From JBBRGK01 sp036741355 (GTDB taxonomy: Bacteria; Chloroflexota; Dehalococcoidia; CAUJGQ01): a stretch of 64,000 nucleotides of DNA. The stretch is taken from the NCBI GenBank assembly GCA_036741355.1, contig DAINSK010000020.1, positions 3,592 to 67,591 on the forward strand, written 5' to 3'. Below the pieces are notes generated by a model. The model was not told the DNA's origin, did no database searches, and worked only from the letters and a program-made list of their open reading frames with translations. Made by a program: the position numbers and the translations under genes. Below, one piece after another: positions 1 through 7,383 of the stretch (position 1 is the stretch's first letter; the number at the start of each line of letters is the position of its first letter).

Positions 1-1
1 C

Positions 2-286
2 TACGACCCATCGATGGGCGAATTCCGCGTTCACTACGCCGGTTTTTTTGACCCGGGATTTGGCTACGGGACTGGAGAGCTCCTGGGAACGCGGGCGATC
101 CTGGAGGTGCGTTCGCATGAGGTCCCGTATGCCCTCCAGGATGGCCAGAAGATCGGCCGCCTCATCTATGAGAGGCTGCTCGCGCCGCCGAAAAAGCTCT
201 ACGGGGTAAACGCGGGCTCTTCGTACCAGCACCAGGACATGGGACTCAGCAAGCACTTCCGGCAGCCTGAACGGACCGGAAAATAG
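2..286 (+). CDS. dcd: dCTP deaminase (DCD family), C-terminal part
   Basis: The gene enters from the left edge and only the last 94 codons are present, ending in TAG. The segment FFDPGFGYG followed by LEVRSHEVP and the terminal SKHFR are typical of the DCD/dUTPase fold of dCTP deaminases. These enzymes deaminate dCTP to dUTP in the cytoplasm and feed dTTP synthesis. The C-terminal tail closing over the active site is present. The N-terminal part with the first catalytic residues lies outside the window, so activity cannot be judged. The family call rests on recognised motifs and no alternative is evident. The next gene starts about 150 bases downstream behind its own promoter. Confidence 0.85.
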   Translation, partial: YDPSMGEFRVHYAGFFDPGFGYGTGELLGTRAILEVRSHEVPYALQDGQKIGRLIYERLLAPPKKLYGVNAGSSYQHQDMGLSKHFRQPERTGK

Positions 287-400
287 TTACAACGTGGCGG
301 GGTCAGCGATGACGACATGAATGTCACCATCCTCGCAGCCGCGCTCGGCACGACCGTGCGGACACTCCGAACCGCCAGTTTCCGGCGCGGCAACTAGCAG

Positions 401-428
401 TTGATTTCATTCGCAACCGTAGTATACT
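401..428 (+). promoter_or_regulatory. Candidate sigma-70 promoter for the HEPN operon
   Basis: TTGATT at 401-406 and TATACT at 423-428 are separated by 16 bp. The expected transcript starts near position 435, only a few bases before the HEPN-like coding similarity begins. This suggests a leaderless or very short-leader message. The spacing and hexamers are seen directly; promoter activity is inferred. Confidence 0.5.
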
Positions 429-500
429 CGCACTACGATAGAATGTGATGCCCTGTATTTCAGTAAGGCCGAGGAATCGCTGGCAGGTGCGCAGAGCGAA

Positions 501-809
501 TTGGCCAACCGCGCGTACTACGCTTGCTTTCAGGCGGCCATTCAGGCGCTGGAGGACGCAGGTATCCAGTCACGGTCGGCACTGGCAGAGTGGAAACACG
601 GAGCCCTGCAAGCAGCATTCGCCGGTGACCTCATCACCAGGCGCAAGCTCTATCCCAGCGACCTGAGAGGCGTGCTCACTCGCAACTACGAACTGCGGCA
701 GACCGCAGACTACCAGCGACACGCCGTGACGCAAACGCAAGCCGCACGGGCAGTGGACCGCGCAGAATCGGTCGTAGCGGCAGTCCAGCAAGGAGGTGGC
801 AAGCAATGA
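501..809 (+). CDS. HEPN domain protein (possibly 5'-compromised)
   Basis: Small helical protein of 102 residues from a TTG start. The segment NRAYYACFQAA matches the first half of the HEPN domain seen in bacterial HEPN/MNT-type modules, whose active members are RNases or ribosome-associated toxins. HEPN-like sequence (ALYFSKAEESLAGAQSE) continues in frame upstream to about position 438, but no ATG, GTG or TTG is available there. The linker usually found between this helix and NRAYY (roughly ten residues) appears absent. The gene may therefore start at a non-standard codon, be shortened, or be decaying. It overlaps the next gene by ATGA, so the two are translationally coupled. Confidence 0.7.
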   Translation: MANRAYYACFQAAIQALEDAGIQSRSALAEWKHGALQAAFAGDLITRRKLYPSDLRGVLTRNYELRQTADYQRHAVTQTQAARAVDRAESVVAAVQQGGGKQ

Positions 810-1132
810 TCAAAGAGCAGGAAGGGTTCCCTCGGGACCCGCGCATGGAGCACGCCATCTCCGAGCTGCAGGAGCAAATCCGCGGCAAATACCCGAGCAC
901 CCGCTTTGGCGTACAGCAGGGTATTGACGATCCCGAGGAGACGTGGCTTGTTGCGACGGTGGACATCGAGGACCCGGACGAGATTGTGGACCTGGTGATT
1001 GACCGGCTCTTAGAGCTGCAGATTGACGAGCAGGTTCCCCTGCACGTCCTCCCCGTGCATACGCCGGAACGGGTTGCGCAGACCCTGAGCCGCCAGCATC
1101 GTGCGCCGGTCGGCCACATCGCCGGCCGTTAA
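806..1132 (+). CDS. Conserved partner protein of HEPN gene
   Basis: Protein of 108 residues starting at the ATGA overlap with the HEPN gene. It contains an acidic centre (DIEDPDEIVDLVIDRLLEL) and a conserved-looking LPVHTPERV segment. It lacks the GSxxxG...D motif of MNT nucleotidyltransferases, so it is not a classical MNT antitoxin. By position it is the likely cognate partner, perhaps the antitoxin or a second effector subunit. I recognise the pairing but no established function. No membrane segment or signal peptide is visible. Confidence 0.7.
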   Translation: MIKEQEGFPRDPRMEHAISELQEQIRGKYPSTRFGVQQGIDDPEETWLVATVDIEDPDEIVDLVIDRLLELQIDEQVPLHVLPVHTPERVAQTLSRQHRAPVGHIAGR

Positions 1133-1155
1133 GGCCGACCGCCCCAGCAACAGCC

Positions 1156-1296
1156 ATGACGGAAAGACGTCTGAACTTCCCCCATACAAAGCCGCGGCCC
1201 AAGAAGAAGCAGGGCTTTATCACGCTGCGGCAGTTCTACGAGGAAATCACGGAGCGACCGGATGTTCGGAAGTTGTTGAAGCGCCTCGTGCAGTAG
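1156..1296 (+). CDS. Small basic protein, 46 residues
   Basis: ATG to TAG reading frame beginning MTERRLNFPHTKPRPKKKQG. It has a lysine-rich N-terminus followed by an amphipathic helical stretch (RQFYEEITERPDVRKLLKRL). It lies 23 bases after the HEPN partner on the same strand, so it could be the third gene of that unit. The composition looks like a real small protein rather than random translation. There is no strong Shine-Dalgarno sequence and no known family. Function unknown. Confidence 0.4.
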   Translation: MTERRLNFPHTKPRPKKKQGFITLRQFYEEITERPDVRKLLKRLVQ

Positions 1297-1375
1297 TAAC
1301 CACGTCTTCACTTCGCCTTTGACGGGTTCTGCGACGCGGAGTCAGTGAACTACCTAATTGGCCGGAGGCCACGAC

Positions 1376-2107
1376 ATGGCATTAGTAACCGCTGCAAGTG
1401 AAGCAATGCGGATTGTTAGGAAAGTCGAGGCGTGGTTTCCGAGCGGCCCACCGAAGAGGGGGTCAGCATTCCTGGCTCCGGCAGGAGGCCTGCTGATTAC
1501 GTGTGCACATGTTGTGACGAACGACGCCGGTGAACGCGCCAACCGAGTCATTGTGGACGACCCTGCTGGGGCAACATACTCGACAACTGTCGCACAGGTT
1601 GATGACCCGCACGACCTCGCAACTATCGTCACGTCAGAGACGACGGCGGCGCCGACGCGTGAGACGGGACTTCCCAAGGTTGGAGAGGATGTGGTCTTCG
1701 CCGGCTTGCCTCTGGGGGTCCACCGCGTCTCCGTGTTCCCCGGCATGGTGTCGGCTGTCGGTGATAGCCTGCTCGCCCAGCCAAAGTGTGAACTCATCCA
1801 AATCGCTGGGATGGTTAACAACGGGAACAGCGGCGGGCCACTGTTGAATGCTAATGGCGCTGTTATCGGCGTCATCACTGCCAAATATGTCCCACTATTG
1901 CGAGAAATCGACAAGCTGCTTCAAGACTTGACAGCTGCCCCTACCTTTCCAAAGGGTGTCCAAATGAACATAGGTATTGACTGGGGCAGCTTCTTCGAAT
2001 TCACGATTCAGACGACGAAGCAACTCGGCGAAGTGCTCAGATTGGTACAGGTGGGAACAGGGTGGGCTGTTCCAGCAAAATACTTTACCGAAGTGGGAGG
2101 AAGTTAG
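1376..2107 (+). CDS. Cytoplasmic trypsin-like serine protease
   Basis: A 243-residue single-domain chymotrypsin-fold protease. The triad is visible: His in TCAHVV, Asp in DDPHDLATI and Ser in NNGNSGGPLL. There is no signal peptide, membrane anchor or PDZ domain, so it should act in the cytoplasm, unlike HtrA. The ATG at 1376 is preferred over an upstream in-frame TTG (1358) because GGAGG sits just before it. It follows the HEPN module on the same strand. Trypsin-like domains of this kind occur as effectors in some defence loci, but no sensor gene is clearly attached here, so that role is only a possibility. Confidence 0.85.
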   Translation: MALVTAASEAMRIVRKVEAWFPSGPPKRGSAFLAPAGGLLITCAHVVTNDAGERANRVIVDDPAGATYSTTVAQVDDPHDLATIVTSETTAAPTRETGLPKVGEDVVFAGLPLGVHRVSVFPGMVSAVGDSLLAQPKCELIQIAGMVNNGNSGGPLLNANGAVIGVITAKYVPLLREIDKLLQDLTAAPTFPKGVQMNIGIDWGSFFEFTIQTTKQLGEVLRLVQVGTGWAVPAKYFTEVGGS

Positions 2108-2422
2108 GTAGATGGGACGACGTCGGCTCCGGCCTTCCTTAACACCTTTTACGGAACGCGCTGCCTCCGCCTGAACCGTACGACGCGGCCAGTTACGGGG
2201 TGCATATATCTCGGCCAGGCGGCCGCGATGGAACCCAGCATCGGAGATGCAGGCTAGCGTGGCGCTGCGAAGCGGCGTCCGGAAAACGACCGTTGGGCGA
2301 GACAGCCCGTGGGCCACCGCGGTCCGGCGGCGCCACGCTCAGGACAGTGTTGTATTATCCGTCTCGTTATCAACGTCTCATCGAACTAGCTCAGCGACGA
2401 GTAGTGAGACAGGCGCTAGCCG
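2108..2422. other. Intergenic stretch without recognisable feature
   Basis: This stretch lies between convergent genes, the protease on plus and the membrane protein on minus. Open frames exist on both strands but are GC-driven and not protein-like. I see no repeat, RNA gene or convincing terminator. Confidence 0.4.
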
Positions 2423-2914
2423 TCATTCCACTCCCGCTACGCCGAGCTTCGCGACGATGGCGGCGAGCACCCGGTCCTGGACCTGCTGCGACAGCCGCTG
2501 TTCCTGCAGAATCTCCAGTTGTCTGGTGCTGATCTCGTGCAGCAGTTGCAGGGTCTCGTGGTCCGCCTCGGCACGCTGGTCGGCTGCCGTTGCCACCACG
2601 TTCTGCCCGACCATGATCACGCTGAGCAGCACGAGTTGCAGGAACGTCTGCGAGATCCACGACACGAGGATCACCGGATCGCCCGACCGAACGGCCGCGG
2701 GGAGCGAGATGAACGCGAGCCCCACGAACGCGTAGGCGCACCACATGCTGCCGACGGCGATCGTGACAAAAAGCGCGAGGCGCTTATTGAACCGGCCCGC
2801 GAGTCCCGCTCCGTGGACGCGCGTGCGTATCTCTGCCCGCGACACGTGCCGGTGCTGGTGCTCCTGCGCGCGGCGGAGCAGGTCGTCATGGTTGGCGGCG
2901 GCATCGGGAGGCAT
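2423..2914 (-). CDS. Two-TM membrane protein, DUF1003-like
   Basis: Protein of about 163 residues with a charged N-terminus and two hydrophobic segments, around residues 50-72 and 80-102. The second segment runs into IMVGQN, and then a long charged helix rich in Glu and Gln (residues 105-155). The order TM-TM-QN-charged helix resembles DUF1003 membrane proteins, though the match is partial. The ATG at 2914 follows a GGAG box at suitable distance; GTG at 2917 is possible. It is transcribed away from the HTH/PIN pair. Function is unknown and no enzymatic residues are apparent. Confidence 0.65.
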   Translation of the reverse strand: MPPDAAANHDDLLRRAQEHQHRHVSRAEIRTRVHGAGLAGRFNKRLALFVTIAVGSMWCAYAFVGLAFISLPAAVRSGDPVILVSWISQTFLQLVLLSVIMVGQNVVATAADQRAEADHETLQLLHEISTRQLEILQEQRLSQQVQDRVLAAIVAKLGVAGVE

Positions 2915-3193
2915 CACTCACGCTCCTCGCTGACCGTTCTTCGGGCCAGCAACTCGCTCGGGTTGTTTACGACCACAGCTTACGGCGTCACCTCCAGCTT
3001 CAACAGACGCGTTCGTCTCCAACGAGGGCCGCCGGGCGCCCCGCCCAAGTTCCTAGAACCGGCATTCTCACCCCGTCGCCGCATGAGGTATCTCACAACG
3101 CCGTCAACATTTTCCCCTTGTAAACGTCCCCTGCTGTACGCTTGGAACTTGCCCCTTTGATAATGCATGCAACATTTGCTAAACTATGCAACT

Positions 3194-3613
3194 ATGGAAA
3201 CCCAGATTGTTGATGGGTCCCAGAGGCCTCAGATGCAGACGCATATCGACTCGTCCTACTTCACCGTGGGCCAGGCCGCCAGGATGCTTGCCGTCAGTCC
3301 CTCGACCGTGTGGCGCTGGATTGACGCCGGCAAACTTCCGGCTTACCGCGTTGGAGGTCGGGCCATTCGCATCAAGCAAGAGGACTTAGCAGCGGTCATC
3401 AATCCGGTCAAGCACAGCCGAAAGGAGGAGACGATGCCCAAGGAAGCGGGCCTCTTCACGCCGCCGACTCCCGAGGAGTTGGCTAGGCGTCAGGTTGTCG
3501 TGGCCGAGATGCTCGCCAACCGCAAAGAGCGAGTCATCGCGCCTATGACCGCCGCCCAACTGGTGCACAAAGCACGGGCGCAGGAACAGCAGGCGTATGG
3601 CAAACCTCGTTGA
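3194..3613 (+). CDS. Excisionase-type HTH antitoxin (VapB-like partner)
   Basis: The protein carries a MerR/excisionase-type helix-turn-helix: YFTVGQAARMLAVSPSTV then WRWIDAGKLPAYRVGGRAIRI. This fold binds DNA and commonly acts as autorepressor and antitoxin of PIN toxins. The C-terminal half (PTPEELARRQ...) is helical and likely wraps the toxin. ATG at 3194 is chosen; in-frame ATGs at 3167 and 3233 are alternatives and no clear Shine-Dalgarno decides. It overlaps the PIN gene by 17 bases, as in many toxin-antitoxin operons. Confidence 0.8.
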   Translation: METQIVDGSQRPQMQTHIDSSYFTVGQAARMLAVSPSTVWRWIDAGKLPAYRVGGRAIRIKQEDLAAVINPVKHSRKEETMPKEAGLFTPPTPEELARRQVVVAEMLANRKERVIAPMTAAQLVHKARAQEQQAYGKPR

Positions 3614-4052
3614 CCGGTTTGTCCTCGACGCCTCCATCGCCGTCAAATGGCAGCTGACCGACGAGGAGTATTGGGACCAGGCGTTCGACCTCATCACCCG
3701 TTACGCGCAGGGAACCATTGAGCTGGTAGCACCCGAGCACTTCCGCTATGAGGTACCCAATGCTGTTACCGTCGCAAGTCAAGGTCGCCGGCCACGGATT
3801 ACGCCGGAGCAAGCCGCCAGGTCAGTTGATGAATTTCTCCGCCTCGCCGTGCCAACCGTCGCGGATGACGAGCTCATCCGCAGGGCAGCAGAACTCGCCC
3901 GTGTCCATGGCTGCGCTTTCTACGACGGCCTGTATGTCGCCCTGGCTCTCCGCCTTTCCATCCCGCTGATAACGGCCGACGATAAGCTCTACCGACTCTT
4001 CAGCCACCTCGGTGCCATCGTCTGGATTGAGGATTACAACGGGCCACGATGA
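3597..4052 (+). CDS. PIN-domain RNase toxin (VapC-like)
   Basis: A 151-residue PIN domain. Acidic metal-binding residues are visible: Asp in FVLDASIAVKW, Glu in HFRYEVPNAV, Asp in FYDGLYVALA and Asp in LITADDKLY. PIN toxins cleave tRNA or rRNA with Mg2+ and are neutralised by the partner encoded just upstream. All key acids are retained, so this pair looks intact. Its stop codon overlaps the start of a decayed third reading frame by ATGA, suggesting the original operon had three genes. Confidence 0.85.
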   Translation: MANLVDRFVLDASIAVKWQLTDEEYWDQAFDLITRYAQGTIELVAPEHFRYEVPNAVTVASQGRRPRITPEQAARSVDEFLRLAVPTVADDELIRRAAELARVHGCAFYDGLYVALALRLSIPLITADDKLYRLFSHLGAIVWIEDYNGPR

Positions 4053-4272
4053 ACAACGACATGCCAGAGGACCAACAGGCACAGTTGACTGATCGGAGCT
4101 CATCGGTCGTTTGCAGCAACCTGGTCGCACTGTCGCGCTGCTCACCACCGTCGCCCGAGTATGGTTCTCCGTCGTCCAGAAAGTGCTGTATGAAGATGTC
4201 CTGCTTCACATCCTATTGAAGGAGCACGACGGACCCTGTTTGCCCTCAGGGACGCAGGCGAGTCTACTCTAA
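4049..4272 (+). pseudogene. Frameshifted AbiU2-like HEPN remnant
   Basis: An ATG overlaps the PIN stop codon (ATGA) and opens with MNNDMPEDQQAQLT. The reading then moves to another frame that encodes LIGRLQQPGRTVALLTTVAR followed by WFSVVQKVLYEDVLLHI, ending TAA at 4270-4272. The WF..VQ..LYEDVLLHI pattern matches the N-terminal helices of HEPN_AbiU2-type proteins from abortive-infection loci. The protein ends right after this helix, so the gene is both frameshifted and truncated. The frame change lies around 4085-4095. The assignment is from motif memory and is moderate. Confidence 0.5.
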
Positions 4273-4275
4273 GTT

Positions 4276-4758
4276 ATGCGGTTCACGGCTCGCGCCTTCC
4301 TCGAACTCGTCGCGGAGACAGCCTCTGCCGAACTTTCCCGCATGGACCCTGAGGTAAGGACCACAGCGTCGCTGCTTCAAGTCTACTTTGGGAACCCCTC
4401 ACAGCATTACGAGGTATGGCTCCGCTCCCGAGTTGGAAGACTTGAGCTGGGCTTGCACTTCGAAGGCCCTCTCGACGAAAACCAACGGCGGATGGCCTGT
4501 TTGGCTGAAGCTATGCCCCAAATTGTCGCGGAGTTGGGACCATACGTTGACCTCGAACAATGGACGGAGAGATGGACTCGTCTCCACGAAACCCACCCTC
4601 TGCCGCTCCTACACGAAGGCGAAGCCGAGAAGCTTGGCAAACGCCTCGCGCGGTACGTCCAGGTGCTGGAGCCAATTGTCGGTCCCTTGGGACCCATGCC
4701 AACCGGAATCGCCGTGAGAGTGGCCCGCTCCACACGGCATCGAATGCCAGGTCGCTGA
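4276..4758 (+). CDS. Conserved hypothetical protein
   Basis: Protein of 160 residues with an even, protein-like composition: alternating hydrophobic and charged residues, aromatic segments such as YFGNPSQHYEVWLRSRVGR, and a helical C-terminal half. No motif for a catalytic site, membrane segment or signal peptide is visible. It begins three bases after the AbiU2-like remnant, so it may belong to the same accessory cluster. I do not recognise the family. The last ten residues are basic and may be readthrough beyond the conserved part. Confidence 0.6.
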   Translation: MRFTARAFLELVAETASAELSRMDPEVRTTASLLQVYFGNPSQHYEVWLRSRVGRLELGLHFEGPLDENQRRMACLAEAMPQIVAELGPYVDLEQWTERWTRLHETHPLPLLHEGEAEKLGKRLARYVQVLEPIVGPLGPMPTGIAVRVARSTRHRMPGR

Positions 4759-5022
4759 ATTAGTACGAGACGACCAGCGTGACCAAGTGTCTCACTCTCC
4801 CGTAGCGGAGTTCCCGCGTCATAGAAGACGGGTTTTGCGGCGGAACGGCTACGGTGCGGCCGGTAAAATGGCCCGGGGTGTCTGACGCGGAACGCGTGCA
4901 CTCCCCGCGCTCCGCGACTTGCCCTGTGGTCTCATCAGCGAGGAACAGATTGACCACGCCGCGGCGCCCCCTGACGAATCACTTGGTCTGCTACAGTTGC
5001 GTGGCTCAGTAGGAGGAACGTC

Positions 5023-5757
5023 GTGGCTGCCAATGTGCGGAAGAACCAGAAAGACCTTAACCCGCAAGAATGGCAGACGTTTATTGACGCGATTAACCAG
5101 ACCCACGGTGTCAGCGCCGCACCCCTCGCCTACCGCAGCTTTGTGCAAGTCCACGAAACGGCGATGAGCGCGGCGGGAATGGCCTGGAGCGTGCATACGA
5201 TGCCGGGCATGGGCGTCGGGCGCAACTTTCTGGCCTGGCACCGCCAGTATCTGGTCCAGTTTGAGAAGCGGCTGCAGGTGGTGCATCCGACGATTACGCT
5301 GCCCTACTGGGACTGGATTGTGCAGCCCACCATCCCACAACCGCTCAGCGACCCGGCCTTACTGACTAGCTGGTCGGTGACGCGCGACTGGCACCCTGAG
5401 TTCATGCCCCATGCGGCGGATTTGGCGCCGGTGCTGGCCAAGAGTAGCTTTCGGCCGTTCCAGACGGCGCTGGAGCGCCTGCACGGGTCGGTGCATATCG
5501 CTGTCGGTGGTCCGAGCTCAGACCCGCAGCAGATGGGCACAATGGCGACCGCTCACTCGCCGGCCGACCCGGTCTTCTGGCTGCATCATGCCAACATTGA
5601 CCGGCTCTGGGCGCAGTGGGAGGCGGCGCATGCGAACGCGGCACCACCCAACGCCGGCGAAGTCCTCCAACCGACCCAGTGGCAAGGGGTGCCGCTCTTC
5701 GGAGTTCCGGTCTCCGCCGTCCTCTCGATTCCTGCGCTCAACTACTCGTACGCCTGA
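5023..5757 (+). CDS. Tyrosinase family copper protein
   Basis: A 244-residue type-3 copper protein. The CuA region shows VHET (His44), VHTMPG (His58) and NFLAWHRQYL (His73). The CuB region shows LHGSVHIAVGG and then DPVFWLHHANIDRLW. Members oxidise phenols to quinones or act as related monooxygenases. The segment LPYWDW between the sites is typical. There is no signal peptide. The GTG start is supported by AGGAGG ten bases upstream. The length is short but complete for a bacterial tyrosinase core. Substrate cannot be deduced; neighbours do not encode a caddie protein or melanin genes. Confidence 0.9.
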   Translation: MAANVRKNQKDLNPQEWQTFIDAINQTHGVSAAPLAYRSFVQVHETAMSAAGMAWSVHTMPGMGVGRNFLAWHRQYLVQFEKRLQVVHPTITLPYWDWIVQPTIPQPLSDPALLTSWSVTRDWHPEFMPHAADLAPVLAKSSFRPFQTALERLHGSVHIAVGGPSSDPQQMGTMATAHSPADPVFWLHHANIDRLWAQWEAAHANAAPPNAGEVLQPTQWQGVPLFGVPVSAVLSIPALNYSYA

Positions 5758-5931
5758 TGATCCGGCGGAGCGCGACCAGCGCCGGACGAAAGGTGCCCAT
5801 CGCAACGAGTGGCTGCGTAGCATTGTTGGCATTGCCACCGGGCCCGAATGACGGCATCCACGACGTGGCGGTGAACCACGACAAGTACCCGGCTGATTCC
5901 TATGCCGGCAGGACGAAAGAGGTCTAACGCT

Positions 5932-6802
5932 ATGCCAATTGCGTCCGCCAACGGTCTGGAGATCTGTTACGAGACCTTTGGCAATCCGACCGCCCCGCCG
6001 CTGCTGCTGGTCATGGGTTTGGGCGCGCAGATGATCGCCTGGGATGAGGAGTTTTGCCGCACCCTCGCCGATCGCGGGTTCCATGTGATCCGCTTCGATA
6101 ACCGCGACTGCGGCCTCTCCTCGAAGATCGAAGGTGGGCCTATCCCGAATCCCGCTGCTGCCATGGGCGGCGACACGTCGTCGGCCGCTTACCGCTTGTC
6201 CGATATGGCCCGCGATGCCGTTGGCCTGCTGGACGCGTTGGGCATCGATAAGGCACACATTATTGGGGCGTCAATGGGTGGGATGATCGTGCAGACTATC
6301 GCCATCAACCACCCGGAACGGGTGCTGTCCATGGCTTCGATCATGTCGACGACCGGCGGTCCGGACGTCGGGCGAGCGACTCCCGAGGCGATGGCGGCTC
6401 TACTCGCGCCTCGGCCCACGACCCGCGAAGAAGCCATTGAGGCGGCGATGAGGGCCGCGCCATCAATGGGCCAGTCCGGGATTCCCATTTGATGAGGCCA
6501 AGGCCCGCGCCTTTGTAGCCGCGAGCTACGATCGCAGCAACTATCCTATCGGCATGGCGCGTCAGTTGGTCGCGATCATGGCGTCGGGCGACCGGACCGA
6601 GGCGCTGAAATCGGTCAAAGTGCCGACCGTCGTCATCCACGGCGAGGTCGATGTGCTGGTCACGCCGAGCGGCGGCCATGCCACGGCCGCGGCGGTCCCC
6701 CGCGCAAAGCTGGTCACGATCCCGGGCATGGGTCATGGGCTGCCGCCGGGCGCCTGGCCGGTGGTGATCGACGCCATTGTCGAAAATACACAGCGCGCCT
6801 GA
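5932..6802 (+). pseudogene. Alpha/beta hydrolase, frameshifted
   Basis: The first part, from ATG 5932, encodes an alpha/beta hydrolase N-terminus with LLVMGLG, the RFDNRDCGLS segment and the nucleophile elbow GASMGG. Around 6465-6475 the frame shifts by one base. The remainder (GFPFDEAKARAF, then VPTVVIHGEVDVLVTP with the acid, and GMGHGLPPG with the catalytic His) continues in the next frame to 6802. All catalytic residues survive across the two frames, so a recent indel or a sequencing error is as likely as true decay. The DUF35 and thiolase genes follow on the same strand. Confidence 0.8.
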
Positions 6803-6958
6803 CGCCGGCTTCGTCGTGCCGCTGTCAAGTTGACCGGTGCGGGCCAAAGCCCTAGCATCGGTCTCGCTGCTCACCGCGAGTCAGCGACTCCCCAACAGTG
6901 TGGAAACGGTGACGAGCGGCGCAGCGCGCTGCGAGATCATGCCATTGGAGGCGGATTG

Positions 6959-7369
6959 ATGCCATATGACAAGCCCATTCCCGAACCCAGCCCGCACACC
7001 AAGCCCTTTTGGGACGGCGCCAAAGCCGGCAAGCTGATGCTACCGCGTTGCACGAGCTGCAACCGCGTGCACTGGTATCCGCGGCTCATTTGCCCGTACT
7101 GCCACGCCCGCGAAATCGAGTGGATCGAAGGCAGCGGCGAGGGCCGAATCCATACGTTTGCAGTGCAGCACCGCGCGACCGGCGGTTGGTCAGCCGAGAC
7201 GCCGTTTGTCACGGCCTACATCGACTTGAACGAGGGCGACCGCATGGCAACCGTGTTACGCGGCGTGGACCCGACCAAGCCAGAAGCGATCAAGATCGGC
7301 GCGAAGGTGCGGGTAGAATTCGAGCCTGCCAGCGAGGATGTGCACATCCCGTTCTGGCGGGTGGTATAG
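6959..7369 (+). CDS. Zn-ribbon/OB-fold (DUF35) acyl-CoA-associated protein
   Basis: A 136-residue protein with the DUF35 layout. A rubredoxin-like zinc ribbon (LPRCTSC...LICPYC) at residues 26-49 is followed by an OB-fold (FAVQHRATGGW... to FEPASEDVHIPFWR). Family members bind acyl-CoA and form complexes with thiolase or HMG-CoA-synthase-like partners. Here the thiolase gene follows after 14 bases, which fits a two-subunit complex. ATG at 6959 is chosen because GGAGG precedes it. No membrane or signal sequence. Confidence 0.85.
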   Translation: MPYDKPIPEPSPHTKPFWDGAKAGKLMLPRCTSCNRVHWYPRLICPYCHAREIEWIEGSGEGRIHTFAVQHRATGGWSAETPFVTAYIDLNEGDRMATVLRGVDPTKPEAIKIGAKVRVEFEPASEDVHIPFWRVV

Positions 7370-7383
7370 GGAGGAGACGCACA

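Noticed and set aside
2519..3160. 213-residue plus-strand reading frame
   Set aside because: It is antisense to the two-TM membrane protein, is Arg/His-rich without hydrophobic core, and has no ribosome-binding site.
5758..5931. Possible gene fragment ending VNHDKYPADSYAGRTKEV
   Set aside because: The stretch looks somewhat protein-like but has no start, no recognisable family and is too short to support.
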